From NCBI GenBank assembly GCA_964634815.1, contig CAZWMD010000019.1, positions 1-64,000 of the forward strand: a DNA stretch of 64,000 nucleotides. Direction: 5' to 3'. Under the pieces are notes generated by a model. The model was not told where the DNA came from and made no database searches. It saw nothing but the letters and a program-made list of their open reading frames with translations. The DNA comes from JALZVT01 sp964634815. Lineage in GTDB: Bacteria; Pseudomonadota; Gammaproteobacteria; Pseudomonadales; Azotimanducaceae. The stretch's first letter is position 1, and each line of letters opens with the position of its first letter. The position numbers were made by a program, and so were the translations under genes. Below are positions 35,856 through 45,400 of the stretch, piece after piece.

Positions 35856-36855
35856 CTCAGAACAAGAGCTCGATGGCAGTAGTCGGGCGGCAATATTATT
35901 AATGACACTGGGTGAGGAAGCCGCGGCTCAGGTTCTAAAGTACATAGATCAGCAGGAAGTCGAACAGATTGGTTTGGCGATGGCAGAGATTGGCAGCGTA
36001 TCCCAGGAGCAGGTGGATAGTGTCATCGAGATGTTCTCTGAAGAAGTCCAGGATCATACGGCGCTGGGTATAGGCAGCGAAGATTATCTACGTACTATTC
36101 TTACAAGCGCTTTGGGGGAAGAGTCGGCAGAAGGCTTGCTGGACCGGATCCTTGCTGGGCGTAATACCAACGGACTAGAAGCTCTGAAGTGGATGGAGCC
36201 GCCGTTGGTTGCAGACATGCTTAAAGAAGAGCATCCCCAGGTTGTTGCTGTTGTTGCTTCGCATTTAAGCCGCGAACGCGCAGCTGAGGTCTTGGCTTTG
36301 CTGCCAGAGCAGCTTCGTGCAGATGCGGTGATGCGAATAGCAAGTTTGGACAGTATCCAACGCGCAGCTATCTCCGAACTGGATGAAATGATGGAGCGAC
36401 GTATTGCGGATGCAAATGGTGATACCGCAAAAGGTCTTGGTGGCAAAAGAGCTGCTGCAGAAATTGTATTGAAACTCGGTTCCAGTCTGGAAGAAGAAGT
36501 ACTTGGACATATCAGAGAAGTCGATGATGACCTGGGGAACCAAATCAAGGAGTTGATGTTTGTCTTTGACTCGCTTGCGGTATTGGATGATCGGGGTATG
36601 CAGGGGCTGTTGCGTGAGATACCGGGCGATAAACTGGGCGTTGCTTTGAAGGGCGCAGAACCCGCAACGTCTGATCTCTTCCTGCGTAATATGTCAAAGC
36701 GCGCCGCCGATATACTGCAGGAAGATATGGAAGCCCGCGGACCAGTGCGACTCGCTGAGGTTGAGGAGGCACAGAAAGAGATTCTCACAGTTGCTCTGAA
36801 ACTTGCAGACGAAGGCAAAATACAACTGGGCGGTGGTGGTGACGATTATGTCTAG
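35848..36855 (+). CDS. fliG: Flagellar motor switch protein FliG
   Basis: 335 residues. N-terminal SRAAILLMTLGEEAAAQVLKY, middle EHPQ motif in LKEEHPQVVAVVASHL, and C-terminal torque domain with ELMFVFDSLAVLDDRGMQGL and the charged helix KRAADILQEDMEARGPVRLA. It starts with an ATGAGTGA overlap into fliF. Confidence 0.97.
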   Translation: MSDSEQELDGSSRAAILLMTLGEEAAAQVLKYIDQQEVEQIGLAMAEIGSVSQEQVDSVIEMFSEEVQDHTALGIGSEDYLRTILTSALGEESAEGLLDRILAGRNTNGLEALKWMEPPLVADMLKEEHPQVVAVVASHLSRERAAEVLALLPEQLRADAVMRIASLDSIQRAAISELDEMMERRIADANGDTAKGLGGKRAAAEIVLKLGSSLEEEVLGHIREVDDDLGNQIKELMFVFDSLAVLDDRGMQGLLREIPGDKLGVALKGAEPATSDLFLRNMSKRAADILQEDMEARGPVRLAEVEEAQKEILTVALKLADEGKIQLGGGGDDYV

Positions 36856-37462
36856 TGTGGCTCAGCCCGGAGAGGCTCCAGCGTTTTCCAAATGGGTGGC
36901 TCCTGTTGTCGGCACGCCTACGGCATCGCACGCCCCTGTTAGTGAAGAATCGATAGCTAGGATCAGAAAAGAAGCTCGAGAAGCGGGCTTCGCGGAAGGT
37001 CGGCAGGCCGGAATGGTTGAAGCAAAAGCGGTTACCCAGGCGCGACTGGAAACGCTTGAACAGCTCATTAGTCATCTCAATGAACCGTTGGCAAAACTCG
37101 ATACTGAAGTGCTGCAAACTCTTGTCGAGCTTGCGTTGAGTATCAGTAGAGTATTGGTTAGCCGAGAACTCGCATTAGATCCTTCTCTGGTTTTGGAGGC
37201 AGTCTCCGCTACGCTGGCTGCTGTGCCAGACAATAGTGAGCGGCTAAAGATACTGGTGAATCCTGCTGATTTGGATCTGATTGCCAAGGCGCGTTCTGAA
37301 CTGGGTATAAGTGATGACACAGTGTTGCTGGCGGATTCGTCAATTGCCAAAGGTGGGGCGCTAGTCGAGTCTGGTTCTACAGTGATAGATGCTCAGCTGG
37401 AGACAAGACTCAATACCCTACTAGACTCTGTTAGTGACTCCGTGATGGCGCTCGATGAGTGA
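36848..37462 (+). CDS. fliH: Flagellar export ATPase regulator FliH
   Basis: 204 residues from the ATG at 36848, overlapping fliG by 8 bp; a longer upstream reading inside fliG is not needed. Charged N-terminus with ARIRKEAREAGFAEGRQAGM (the repeated small-xxx-small pattern of FliH), then the FliH/YscL domain (LETLEQLISHLNEPL, ELALSISRVLVSRELALDPS). Partner of FliI. Confidence 0.92.
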   Translation: MSSVAQPGEAPAFSKWVAPVVGTPTASHAPVSEESIARIRKEAREAGFAEGRQAGMVEAKAVTQARLETLEQLISHLNEPLAKLDTEVLQTLVELALSISRVLVSRELALDPSLVLEAVSATLAAVPDNSERLKILVNPADLDLIAKARSELGISDDTVLLADSSIAKGGALVESGSTVIDAQLETRLNTLLDSVSDSVMALDE

Positions 37463-38888
37463 TTCTGAAGAAATACTAGGGATTCAGCAGAGCAAGTGGG
37501 CCTCTGGGTTGCGCCAGGCTCAACAGTCACTCCTGGGAAATACCGGTTTGGTACCCGAGGGTCGACTGCGCCGAATGATTGGCTTAACTCTTGAGGCTGA
37601 AGGTTGTCAGGCTGCTGTCGGCGATTTGTGCTCGATAAGAGGAGCCCATCAGGCTGATAACGCCTCCAAAGATATCGAAGCGGAAGTTGTTGGATTTAGC
37701 GACGAGCGTCTGTTTTTGATGCCTACGGGCAGAGTCCAAGGTCTTACTGGCAACCTGCGAGTCCGACCGTCCCAGCGATCTTCCCAAGTCGGAGTGGGCG
37801 AGTCTTTACTTGGCAGGGTAATTGATGGATCAGGAAAACCTCTGGACGCACTTGGACCCTGTACATGCAACTCCTTTGCTCCTCTGCAGGGAGTGCGTAT
37901 CAATCCACTGGATCGAGAGCCAGTAGCAGCACCTCTCGATGTAGGTGTTAGAGCCATCAATTCGTTGCTCACTGTTGGGCGAGGGCAACGGGTAGGTTTG
38001 TTTGCTGGTAGTGGCGTCGGTAAAAGTGTACTTCTAGGAATGATGACCAAATACAGTGCCGCTGATGTGGTTGTTGTGGGTCTTATAGGTGAGCGAGGCA
38101 GGGAAGTTCGCGAGTTTATTGAAAACAATATCGGCGAAGAAGGTATGCGCCGGACGGTCGTTGTTGCAAGCCCTGCGGATGATCCGCCATTACTGCGGTT
38201 ACATGGAGCTATGTTAGCCACAACGATAGCGGAGGATTTTCGCAGCAAGGGTCTGAACGTTTTACTTCTTATGGATTCTCTCACCCGCTTTGCCCAGGCA
38301 CAGCGTGAAATTGCACTCTCCATTGGTGAACCCCCGGTAACTCGCGGTTACCCGCCGTCTGTATTCTCAAAGCTGCCTCAACTCTGTGAACGGGCAGGTA
38401 ACGGAGGAAATCGTGGCGGCTCAATCACAGCAATCTATACGGTACTCGCTGAGGGCGACGATCAGAACGATCCGGTAGCAGACGCAGCCCGTGCTATTTT
38501 AGATGGTCATATTGTTTTATCCAGAGATATCGCCATGGCAGGTCTGTTTCCAGCCATTGATATCGCTGCATCAGCAAGTCGAACGATGGATCAGGTTGTC
38601 TCGCCTGAGCACGTCAGATTTGCTCGACACTTCCGTCGATTTTATGCTGCATACAGAGAGAATCAGGATTTGTTGAGCATTGGCGCGTATCAGCAGGGTA
38701 GTAATGCCGATGTAGACGCAGCCGTTGCCCTGTGGCCTGGAATACTCGAGTTTTTAAGACAAGAGTCTGATGTGCCCTGTAACTTTGACAGCAGTCTTCA
38801 GTCTCTAGAGGGGCTATTTACTGCACCGGTTGTTCCCCCTTCGCCAGTGTCTGATAAAGCTGTGACGGCCGAGGTGACAGCCGTTTAA
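37455..38888 (+). CDS. fliI: Flagellum-specific ATPase FliI
   Basis: 477 residues. Walker A AGSGVGKS within GLFAGSGVGKSVLLGMM (about 189-196), VVVGLIGERGREVREF, and LLMDSLTRFAQAQREI (Walker B region) identify the F1-beta-like export ATPase. The start is an ATGAGTGA overlap with fliH. Confidence 0.97.
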   Translation: MSDSEEILGIQQSKWASGLRQAQQSLLGNTGLVPEGRLRRMIGLTLEAEGCQAAVGDLCSIRGAHQADNASKDIEAEVVGFSDERLFLMPTGRVQGLTGNLRVRPSQRSSQVGVGESLLGRVIDGSGKPLDALGPCTCNSFAPLQGVRINPLDREPVAAPLDVGVRAINSLLTVGRGQRVGLFAGSGVGKSVLLGMMTKYSAADVVVVGLIGERGREVREFIENNIGEEGMRRTVVVASPADDPPLLRLHGAMLATTIAEDFRSKGLNVLLLMDSLTRFAQAQREIALSIGEPPVTRGYPPSVFSKLPQLCERAGNGGNRGGSITAIYTVLAEGDDQNDPVADAARAILDGHIVLSRDIAMAGLFPAIDIAASASRTMDQVVSPEHVRFARHFRRFYAAYRENQDLLSIGAYQQGSNADVDAAVALWPGILEFLRQESDVPCNFDSSLQSLEGLFTAPVVPPSPVSDKAVTAEVTAV

Positions 38889-39325
38889 TGTCTCGTAAAG
38901 TACGACGAGCTGCTCGACTTGAGCTACTGGAGCGACTGCAAAAGACTAAGGTTGATCAGGCGGCTATTGGTTATAGAAACCAGTTGCTGGCGCTTGAGAA
39001 TGCTCGAGAGAAGTTGCAGGGTTTGGAAAACTACTTCGAAGGCAAATCCTTCGATCCTGGCCTGGCCAATGCGATGATATTGCGAGAGGCCAGCGTTTTT
39101 CAGTCGCGGTTGCTAGACGCCATCGCCACTCAGCAGTCACTCTGTGTGCAACTTGAGAGACAGTGTGAGTACGCTCGCGATTTCTTGATGCAAACCGAAC
39201 AACGCAGGTCTGGACTCGCCAAAGCCTGTGATTCAGCTCGCAAAGAGCGCCAGATTGCACATTTTGCTGCTGAACAGCGGCTCGTCGAAGACAATCTCAT
39301 GGCAGCCTATTGCAGGTCCTATTGA
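38888..39325 (+). CDS. fliJ: Flagellar export protein FliJ
   Basis: 145 residues, basic and coiled-coil throughout (LELLERLQKTKVDQAAIGYR, QLERQCEYARDFLMQTEQRR). FliJ is the stalk-like coiled coil of the export ATPase. Overlaps the fliI stop by one base and ends the fliE-J operon. Confidence 0.9.
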   Translation: MSRKVRRAARLELLERLQKTKVDQAAIGYRNQLLALENAREKLQGLENYFEGKSFDPGLANAMILREASVFQSRLLDAIATQQSLCVQLERQCEYARDFLMQTEQRRSGLAKACDSARKERQIAHFAAEQRLVEDNLMAAYCRSY

Positions 39326-39375
39326 TTTCTAGCTGACGTCACCAAAGAAATGCCTCAGTTTGGGAGCTGAGTGTA

Positions 39376-39401
39376 GTTCTTTAAGAGCTGCGCTAAAGAA
39401 C
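39376..39401 (+). terminator. Hairpin after fliJ overlapping the next promoter
   Basis: GTTCTTTA (39376-39383) and TAAAGAAC (39394-39401) are perfect inverted repeats around 10 bases. The right arm is also the -35 box of the sigma-28 promoter that follows. No T-run is present, so a termination role is tentative. Confidence 0.5.
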
Positions 39402-39420
39402 GATTGTTCCTGGCCGATAT
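39394..39420 (+). promoter_or_regulatory. Sigma-28 promoter of the GGDEF-EAL gene
   Basis: TAAAGAAC, 11 bases, then GCCGATAT: correct TAAA-N15-GCCGAT spacing. The ATG of the GGDEF-EAL gene is 27 bp past the -10 box. This places a c-di-GMP enzyme in the FliA regulon. Confidence 0.85.
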
Positions 39421-39447
39421 TTTCTCTAGCGAAAGGAATGGATTCCA

Positions 39448-41787
39448 ATGTTCGATCAGATAATTCAATTATTCTTCGCACGTAGTAGGGCGGTATTCGT
39501 AAGTCACGATTCAGAAGCAGATTTTCGATCGAGAATGATTGGCGGTCTTGCGGGCTTGATGATTGTCTTTACATTGCCACTCATTGTTGATGACATATTA
39601 GCTGCAAATTACGGCGTAGCCATACTAATTGGTCTGATTCCTTTGGGTATGTTCGGCTCGCTTTGGTTGCTGTTTACGAAGAGGCGTCTCGATAGCGCTT
39701 CTCTTCTTATGGTGGGCTCCATTCTTGGTGCTCTGTCGTTAGGCCTTCTGTTGTCCGGCGGCTCTCTGGCTGGTAGCTTTGTTGCAACGCCGCTAGTGGT
39801 GCTGCTTGCTAGCGTATTGTGCACTCGGAAAGTTGCGCTCATTCTGACAGCTGTGGCTATTTCGGCTTGTATCGTCGCGATGTGGCTTTCTACGACCGAA
39901 TTTGTCTTCCCCCTGAGTAGTGATGGCAATGTGCTTTGGCTATTGGGCCGCACTAGCATATTGATCAGCATAATCACTACCGTCTCTATCCTCCTCTATA
40001 GAGATTCGGCGGAGCAGATACGCAACCGCGCTGCACTCGTACAGATGAAACTTGAGCTGGCAAATACTGAACTGTCCTCTGTTGTTCAGTCACACATTTC
40101 GAGTGCTCAGTTGATGTTCAAGGTTCAAGAGATCGGCGATCTCATTGGCTGGTGGTATGAACCTGAATCTGGCCGGGTCCACTACACGGCCTCTAAGCGA
40201 GGCGAGTTCATGAGCTTCGATTTGAAAGATCATGATGATTCCTCCGAAAGTGTACCGCTTGTCAATGTCGAACTGCGTGATCTGGTTGCTCGCAGAGTGG
40301 AAAACGCCCAGTCCTGGGATGACGAAGCACGAATCATTGGCGGTGACGGGGAGCCTCGTTGGTATCGAGATTCGGGTGAAGTTGAACTTGATGGAGAAGA
40401 CCTTGTTCGCGTTGTTGGCGTACTACAGGACATCACATCCACCAAAACCCTTACCGATCAGCTTGAGCTGCATGCAAACTTCGATGAATTGACAGGCTTG
40501 CTCAACCGTCGAATATTCTGGAGCGCTGTTGAAAAAGAACACGCCAACTTTGATAGCGGACAATCCCAATCGCATTTGCTATTTATAGATCTGGACCAGT
40601 TTAAGCTGGTAAACGATGCGTCAGGACATGTAGCGGGTGACAGGTTACTTCAGATCGTCGCGGGCGTACTGAAGGATAATGTTCATAAATCGGACACAGT
40701 GGGGCGAGTGGGTGGCGACGAGTTTGGCGTTATTATCAGAAATTGTTCCGCCTCAATGGTGGCGCAGATTGCAGATCGCTTAAGAGCGGCTATCGAGCAG
40801 GTGCATTTTCACTGGAGTGGTGAAACCTTTCGAATCGGTGCCAGCGTGGGGGCTATTGGAATAGATCCATCGCATGGTACTGCAGACGAGTTGCAACAGC
40901 TGGTAGATGCGGCCTGCTACGAGGCCAAACTTGCAGGACGAAATAGAGTGTCCTTCTTTGAAGGAGGCGAGGAACAAATAGCCGAACATAGAGGTGAGGC
41001 TCGGTGGGTTCAACGCCTTCATGATGCTATGGAACACAATCGTTTTGAGTTGCATGGGCAGCTGATTAAACCCGTTGAGGAAACAGGAGAAGCCAGTCGC
41101 TATGAAGTTCTGATACGTTTGCGCGAACCCGGCAGCGACCGGCTAATTCCACCTGGCGCATTCTTGCCCGCTGCAGAACGGTTTGGTTTGAGTCCGCAGG
41201 TAGATCAGTGGGTGTTAGGGCAGTTACTTAAGAAACTGCATGCAGACCCGGAAATAGCGAGCCGAAACAGGAAATACTGGGTTAATCTGTCTGGAAACAG
41301 CATCGGTGATAAGCAGTTTGCAGAATATCTGATTGAGGCGATGCAAAACTCAAACTTACCTGAAGGAATGGTGAATTTTGAGATCACTGAAACGGCTGTG
41401 ATACGCAATATGAAAACGGCTGGAGATCTCATAGCCAAACTTGGGGCGATGGGTTGCCAGTTTGCACTGGATGACTTTGGTAGCGGGCTTTCATCCTTTG
41501 GCTACCTTAAGAAGTTTCCTGTCGACTACCTAAAGATAGACGGCATGTTTGTGAAAGAAATTCTGAATGATGAGGTAGATCGGGTTTTTGTGCGCGCCAT
41601 TATCAGTATTGCCAAGACCATGGGGATCAAAACCGTGGCGGAGTTTGTGGAAAACGACGAGATATACCGACTTGTTGAGGAATTTGGTGTGGACTATGTG
41701 CAAGGCTATGGCATACATCGACCAGAGAAACTATTGTTTTATGGTGAGGAGCAGGCTTCCTCCGCGCAGTTTCGCAAACTAGCTTAG
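39448..41787 (+). CDS. Membrane PAS-GGDEF-EAL protein
   Basis: 779 residues. Five or six membrane helices occupy about 30-190, a PAS-like region about 220-330, a GGDEF domain about 345-500 (GGDEF at 422-426) and an EAL domain about 525-770. The EAL signature is EVL (E at about 553), and the other catalytic-type motifs NLSG, FEITET, DDFGSG, LKIDG and AEFVEN are present, so phosphodiesterase activity is likely. The inhibitory RxxD site before GGDEF reads HKSD and looks lost. A sigma-28 promoter precedes the gene. Net activity cannot be told from sequence. Confidence 0.9.
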   Translation: MFDQIIQLFFARSRAVFVSHDSEADFRSRMIGGLAGLMIVFTLPLIVDDILAANYGVAILIGLIPLGMFGSLWLLFTKRRLDSASLLMVGSILGALSLGLLLSGGSLAGSFVATPLVVLLASVLCTRKVALILTAVAISACIVAMWLSTTEFVFPLSSDGNVLWLLGRTSILISIITTVSILLYRDSAEQIRNRAALVQMKLELANTELSSVVQSHISSAQLMFKVQEIGDLIGWWYEPESGRVHYTASKRGEFMSFDLKDHDDSSESVPLVNVELRDLVARRVENAQSWDDEARIIGGDGEPRWYRDSGEVELDGEDLVRVVGVLQDITSTKTLTDQLELHANFDELTGLLNRRIFWSAVEKEHANFDSGQSQSHLLFIDLDQFKLVNDASGHVAGDRLLQIVAGVLKDNVHKSDTVGRVGGDEFGVIIRNCSASMVAQIADRLRAAIEQVHFHWSGETFRIGASVGAIGIDPSHGTADELQQLVDAACYEAKLAGRNRVSFFEGGEEQIAEHRGEARWVQRLHDAMEHNRFELHGQLIKPVEETGEASRYEVLIRLREPGSDRLIPPGAFLPAAERFGLSPQVDQWVLGQLLKKLHADPEIASRNRKYWVNLSGNSIGDKQFAEYLIEAMQNSNLPEGMVNFEITETAVIRNMKTAGDLIAKLGAMGCQFALDDFGSGLSSFGYLKKFPVDYLKIDGMFVKEILNDEVDRVFVRAIISIAKTMGIKTVAEFVENDEIYRLVEEFGVDYVQGYGIHRPEKLLFYGEEQASSAQFRKLA

Positions 41788-41792
41788 ATTTT

Positions 41793-41810
41793 CAGCGCTG
41801 ACTAGCGCTG
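41793..41810. terminator. Short inverted repeat between convergent genes
   Basis: CAGCGCT and AGCGCTG form a 7-bp stem with a GACT loop, overlapping the last codons of the mshQ-like gene and 6 bp past the GGDEF-EAL stop. Possible bidirectional terminator; no clear T-run. Confidence 0.4.
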
Positions 41811-44800
41811 TTCCTGCCAGTAAATAACGCGGTCGTGCCCGCGAAACCCACCGAAGGTTGCAACAGCGCCTGGATCTGTCTCTCCTGTTCCAAGCCAGTC
41901 AAAACGTAGCCAGGGCTCGGTGGTGAAAAGCAGCTCTACAGTGCCCGTATTCCCGGTTCCAGGCGCCGAAAGCACCAGGGGAGCAGTGCCTTGGGTTATT
42001 CCCGCGGAAAAACTGCTCGATGAGAGAGGACTTATCACGCTTGTTTCCCCGGCTTGAAGATTTTCTGTGAAATTGGATAGGGCGGTGAGTGAGCTTGAAT
42101 ACAATGAGCAATTGTCGAGAATATGGCGCTGAAACTCAGAACCGTTGAAGAACTGGGCTTCAATCTCGATCGGCAAACTATTGGTTTCTGGCCCCTGTGC
42201 TGGCAACACAAGAGCGCGGCCATAGTACACACTGGTGTCCGTACCTATTTGAATAGCATTGCATGTAGTTGCTGCGATGCAATCTCCTGTGGTTGCAGCG
42301 TTGGAGTTTGCACCAGAGATGATGGTTGAATCGAGGTTGTCTATTATCCGCGCTCCGATGCTAAGTGAAGTGAATGGACCATCAGGTACAACGTCTCGCT
42401 GGAAGCTAAGCTGGGTGGTGGCGCTGCGCCGTCCAGCAATCCAATTGCTCTGGGGAGCGATAAGTCGGTTTGTGAGATCTACGCCACTATTTTCGTTCTC
42501 GGCGGTAATTATGAAGTCAGCAGTTTCGTTGGAACCGTACAGACTATCCGAATAGTTTGTGGTGAGTAGTCCGGCGACATTGAGAGCTTGAAGCTCATAG
42601 CTAATACCTAAGTTCGGTTCATCCATATAGGTGAAGCTGCCACAGCTGGCACTTATCGATCCACTTATGAGTTCAAAGCGGGCAGGGTAAAATCGTCCTA
42701 CGGCGGGAACAGTAGGGCGAGCAACGTCTCCACCGCCCAGATAGTCGTCATCGCTCAGTTTTGGGCGCAGTGAAATTATGCCAGTTTCGTCAAACTGAAC
42801 CGTTGAATTGGTGAAGCGGCCGGCTGTAGCGGCTGGTACAAAAACCGTGCCGTTAACGACATCCCCGGTAGAGCCGTTGATTCCTCCAACAGGTAACAGC
42901 AGTGATTCACTTCGAACCTCAACACGCTCGCTCACAGACTCTCGACCGAAGTTTGGAGTAAGTACGTTGTTGGCGTTGAGTGAATCAACATCAACGACAA
43001 ATGATTCCCCCGCGGCAACAAAGCCGGTACCGCTGAGAGTAGTTGCTGCGGGATTGGGAGTGCCTCCGGTTGATTCGATTCTGCTGATCACCAGGCGCGC
43101 GGGTTTAACGACAAACGTATTGGTTGCTCCGGCGATTGCTGTGCTGCCGCTGGAATTGTCTGAGGCGTGCAGGCGGATCTCGCCGACATCCGGATATTGG
43201 GCTTGCAGCGTTGCCTGACCTGCTGAGAACACGATTGTTCGTGGGGTAGCTATGGCGGCGGAGGGCGCAATGTTCACACCATTGACAGTTGCAGTGAGAC
43301 TGCCGGATGCGGGATTGACATAGGATTGCCAGAAGCTAATCGGGCGGGATCCTGTATAGGTCTCGATAACACCACAGGTTGGATCATCATCCGTTACACC
43401 ATAGGCGGTTAGATACAAATCAAGATTTGTAGCTGCAGTTTGTGCCGGTATGCTGGTATCAATTGGCGAGGGTGGTGGATTGCTGAGCGGGTTTGCAGTA
43501 ATGGTAAACCCGTTTGGCGAGAAGGCCAGTGCACCTTCGCTGTCATCATCTCGAATTGTGGGGTCGCCATCTAGAAGGGCATCGATGTCTATAGGCGTAT
43601 TGCCAGTGGGATAGTTCAGCGTAAACAGGGCCTGGCCTCCATCTGCTGGCACAAAGGTGTAAGTGGCGGTGCCGTTTGCGCTGCTCGAGAAAGGGCCTGC
43701 CCCCTGGGTTAATGAAAACACCCCCGAACCCTGTTGAGTGTCCAGGTTCATAGTTCCCGCAAAATCTGGAATCTGGGCACCGGTCACGTCCACTGCAACT
43801 ACCCTTATCGGTTCACCCAGGCAGTAAATAGCAGCGGTGTCGTGCTGCACCTGAAATCTTGCCAGACTGATCGCATCGAGCTCTGGTGTACCTACTGTGC
43901 CGGTGCTCACAGACCAGGCAACGTCGTCAAGCTTTATCCATGAACGATAGGCGTTGTCTGAAGATGAAAACCGTGCTTCGAACCGGAGGCTGATGGTGGT
44001 CCCTGCAAATGGCGCAAGACTAATGGTGGCGTCTCGCCAACCATGATCAACTAATCCGGTACCAAACGCCGACCGACCAAAGCGAGTAGCTTCCAGAACC
44101 AGAGCGGGGGATCCCGAGACAACCCCCATGTTCTGGTGGTTAATCAGGTTGTTGTTGATAGATACGTTAAACCAATCGTAGTTAATCGCGTTGCTGATAC
44201 CATCGAAAGCCTGTACCTGGAAGGAAAAGGTTAGCTGTCCTGCCGCGGTACCTGCAGGTATACGAATATTTCTGGTCAGCCTTATAAGCTCGTTTCCCCC
44301 ACTTCCGTCTTCGCAGTTATCTCGATAGCCAAGTAGATGCCATCGTCTTCCGGTGCTGTTAGTACCATTGTTGTTTGGCGAGTTATCCAGAGTAGCTCCT
44401 CCGGTTGAGCAACCTGCAGGGATCGCGACAGTGGTCGTGATGCCCGTGTCGTACACCTCGTTGTTTTGTGCACCGCCAGCGTTTTGCCCAGTGGTTGTCC
44501 ATTGGGTCGGTACACCTACTGACTGTTCAAAGGTACCGTTGATTTTTGTAGCAGGACTAACTGGTTTGGATCCATTTTCATCGATATCAAAATATACAAA
44601 ATAGTCAGCGGTACCTGGGGCATCTTCAAGAATAAATCGGACCTCACCTTGACTGTTATCAAGGGCGTCGTTTACTCCCATAAATACTGAGTCGTTGAAT
44701 TCCTGTTCGTTGATAAGTGTGACGTCATTTTTTACGATGCGGATCGAATTTGATTCAAGCGTCCCCGGGGCGCTTGTTTGGCCAATAAGATCAGCCAGAT

Positions 44801-44984
44801 CAAGATTGAGCACGATTGTGCTACCGGGGGCGGCCTGTGCGTTTAGGGTGATAGGAGCTCGATAGTTCCACTGCACTCCGTTTTCCTGGTAGAAGGCGGC
44901 CTGTACCAGGGAAGGGTATGTGAGCAACACCAGTACAAACCATGGCAGCCAGTTTCGACGGGTCGCAGGATTAGCGGCACTCAT
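41802..44984 (-). CDS. mshQ: Large MSHA pilus-associated protein MshQ-like
   Basis: 1060 residues with a signal peptide (about 1-29, ending PSLVQA). An N-terminal DUF2341-like beta domain starts NYRAPITLNAQAAPG; the rest is long beta-rich, Asn/Ser/Thr/Gly sequence with few cysteines and no membrane anchor at the C-terminus. It occupies the mshQ position, last in the msh cluster and overlapping mshP by 4 bp. MshQ-like proteins are very large surface or tip candidates of MSHA pili; the function is inferred from context. Confidence 0.75.
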   Translation of the reverse strand: MSAANPATRRNWLPWFVLVLLTYPSLVQAAFYQENGVQWNYRAPITLNAQAAPGSTIVLNLDLADLIGQTSAPGTLESNSIRIVKNDVTLINEQEFNDSVFMGVNDALDNSQGEVRFILEDAPGTADYFVYFDIDENGSKPVSPATKINGTFEQSVGVPTQWTTTGQNAGGAQNNEVYDTGITTTVAIPAGCSTGGATLDNSPNNNGTNSTGRRWHLLGYRDNCEDGSGGNELIRLTRNIRIPAGTAAGQLTFSFQVQAFDGISNAINYDWFNVSINNNLINHQNMGVVSGSPALVLEATRFGRSAFGTGLVDHGWRDATISLAPFAGTTISLRFEARFSSSDNAYRSWIKLDDVAWSVSTGTVGTPELDAISLARFQVQHDTAAIYCLGEPIRVVAVDVTGAQIPDFAGTMNLDTQQGSGVFSLTQGAGPFSSSANGTATYTFVPADGGQALFTLNYPTGNTPIDIDALLDGDPTIRDDDSEGALAFSPNGFTITANPLSNPPPSPIDTSIPAQTAATNLDLYLTAYGVTDDDPTCGVIETYTGSRPISFWQSYVNPASGSLTATVNGVNIAPSAAIATPRTIVFSAGQATLQAQYPDVGEIRLHASDNSSGSTAIAGATNTFVVKPARLVISRIESTGGTPNPAATTLSGTGFVAAGESFVVDVDSLNANNVLTPNFGRESVSERVEVRSESLLLPVGGINGSTGDVVNGTVFVPAATAGRFTNSTVQFDETGIISLRPKLSDDDYLGGGDVARPTVPAVGRFYPARFELISGSISASCGSFTYMDEPNLGISYELQALNVAGLLTTNYSDSLYGSNETADFIITAENENSGVDLTNRLIAPQSNWIAGRRSATTQLSFQRDVVPDGPFTSLSIGARIIDNLDSTIISGANSNAATTGDCIAATTCNAIQIGTDTSVYYGRALVLPAQGPETNSLPIEIEAQFFNGSEFQRHILDNCSLYSSSLTALSNFTENLQAGETSVISPLSSSSFSAGITQGTAPLVLSAPGTGNTGTVELLFTTEPWLRFDWLGTGETDPGAVATFGGFRGHDRVIYWQEQR

Positions 44985-45400
44985 TCTGACAGCCTCACGA
45001 CCAGAGAATGGCTTGCACTGAAGCCCGACGGATTACAGATAGCTGTGCTTTGCAGAGTGTAAAGAATTTCGCTAACAACAGTTTCAGCCCGGCAGTCTAC
45101 GACGACGCTGCAGGAGGGGAGTCCAACATCTGCGAGATCGAAGTTTTGACTGCTACAGGTTGGGCTACCCAGAGGAGCAACCAGTCTGTTAGCGGCAAGC
45201 TGCGCGCCACTTTCTGCCGCCAGAAACGCTCTGAATGAGACCAGTGCCTGCGTCGAGCTATCGCTGCCGGTGCGTACCGTACGCATAATGGCGATACTCA
45301 GCACCGCGGCCAGAGTTATCAGAGCGATAGCAGAAACCAGTCCCATGCCGCTGACTCTTTTCGGCTGCTTCAGGTAGGGCTCAGGGCGCATTTCGGACAT
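44981..45400 (-). CDS. mshP: MSHA biogenesis protein MshP-like
   Basis: 139 residues from the ATG at 45400 (start MSEMRPEPYL); longer readings run further into mshO. One N-terminal hydrophobic helix (GMGLVSAIALITLAAVLSIA) and a PilX-like body with CRAETVVSEILYTLQSTAIC. PilX/MshP proteins are minor pseudopilin-like accessory factors. Confidence 0.78.
   Translation of the reverse strand: MSEMRPEPYLKQPKRVSGMGLVSAIALITLAAVLSIAIMRTVRTGSDSSTQALVSFRAFLAAESGAQLAANRLVAPLGSPTCSSQNFDLADVGLPSCSVVVDCRAETVVSEILYTLQSTAICNPSGFSASHSLVVRLSE

Noticed and set aside
36084..36818. 244-codon minus-strand frame opposite fliG
   Set aside because: Shadow of fliG; no motif and Ser/Arg-rich composition typical of an antisense frame.
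37649..38323. 224-codon minus-strand frame opposite fliI
   Set aside because: Shadow of the certain fliI gene.
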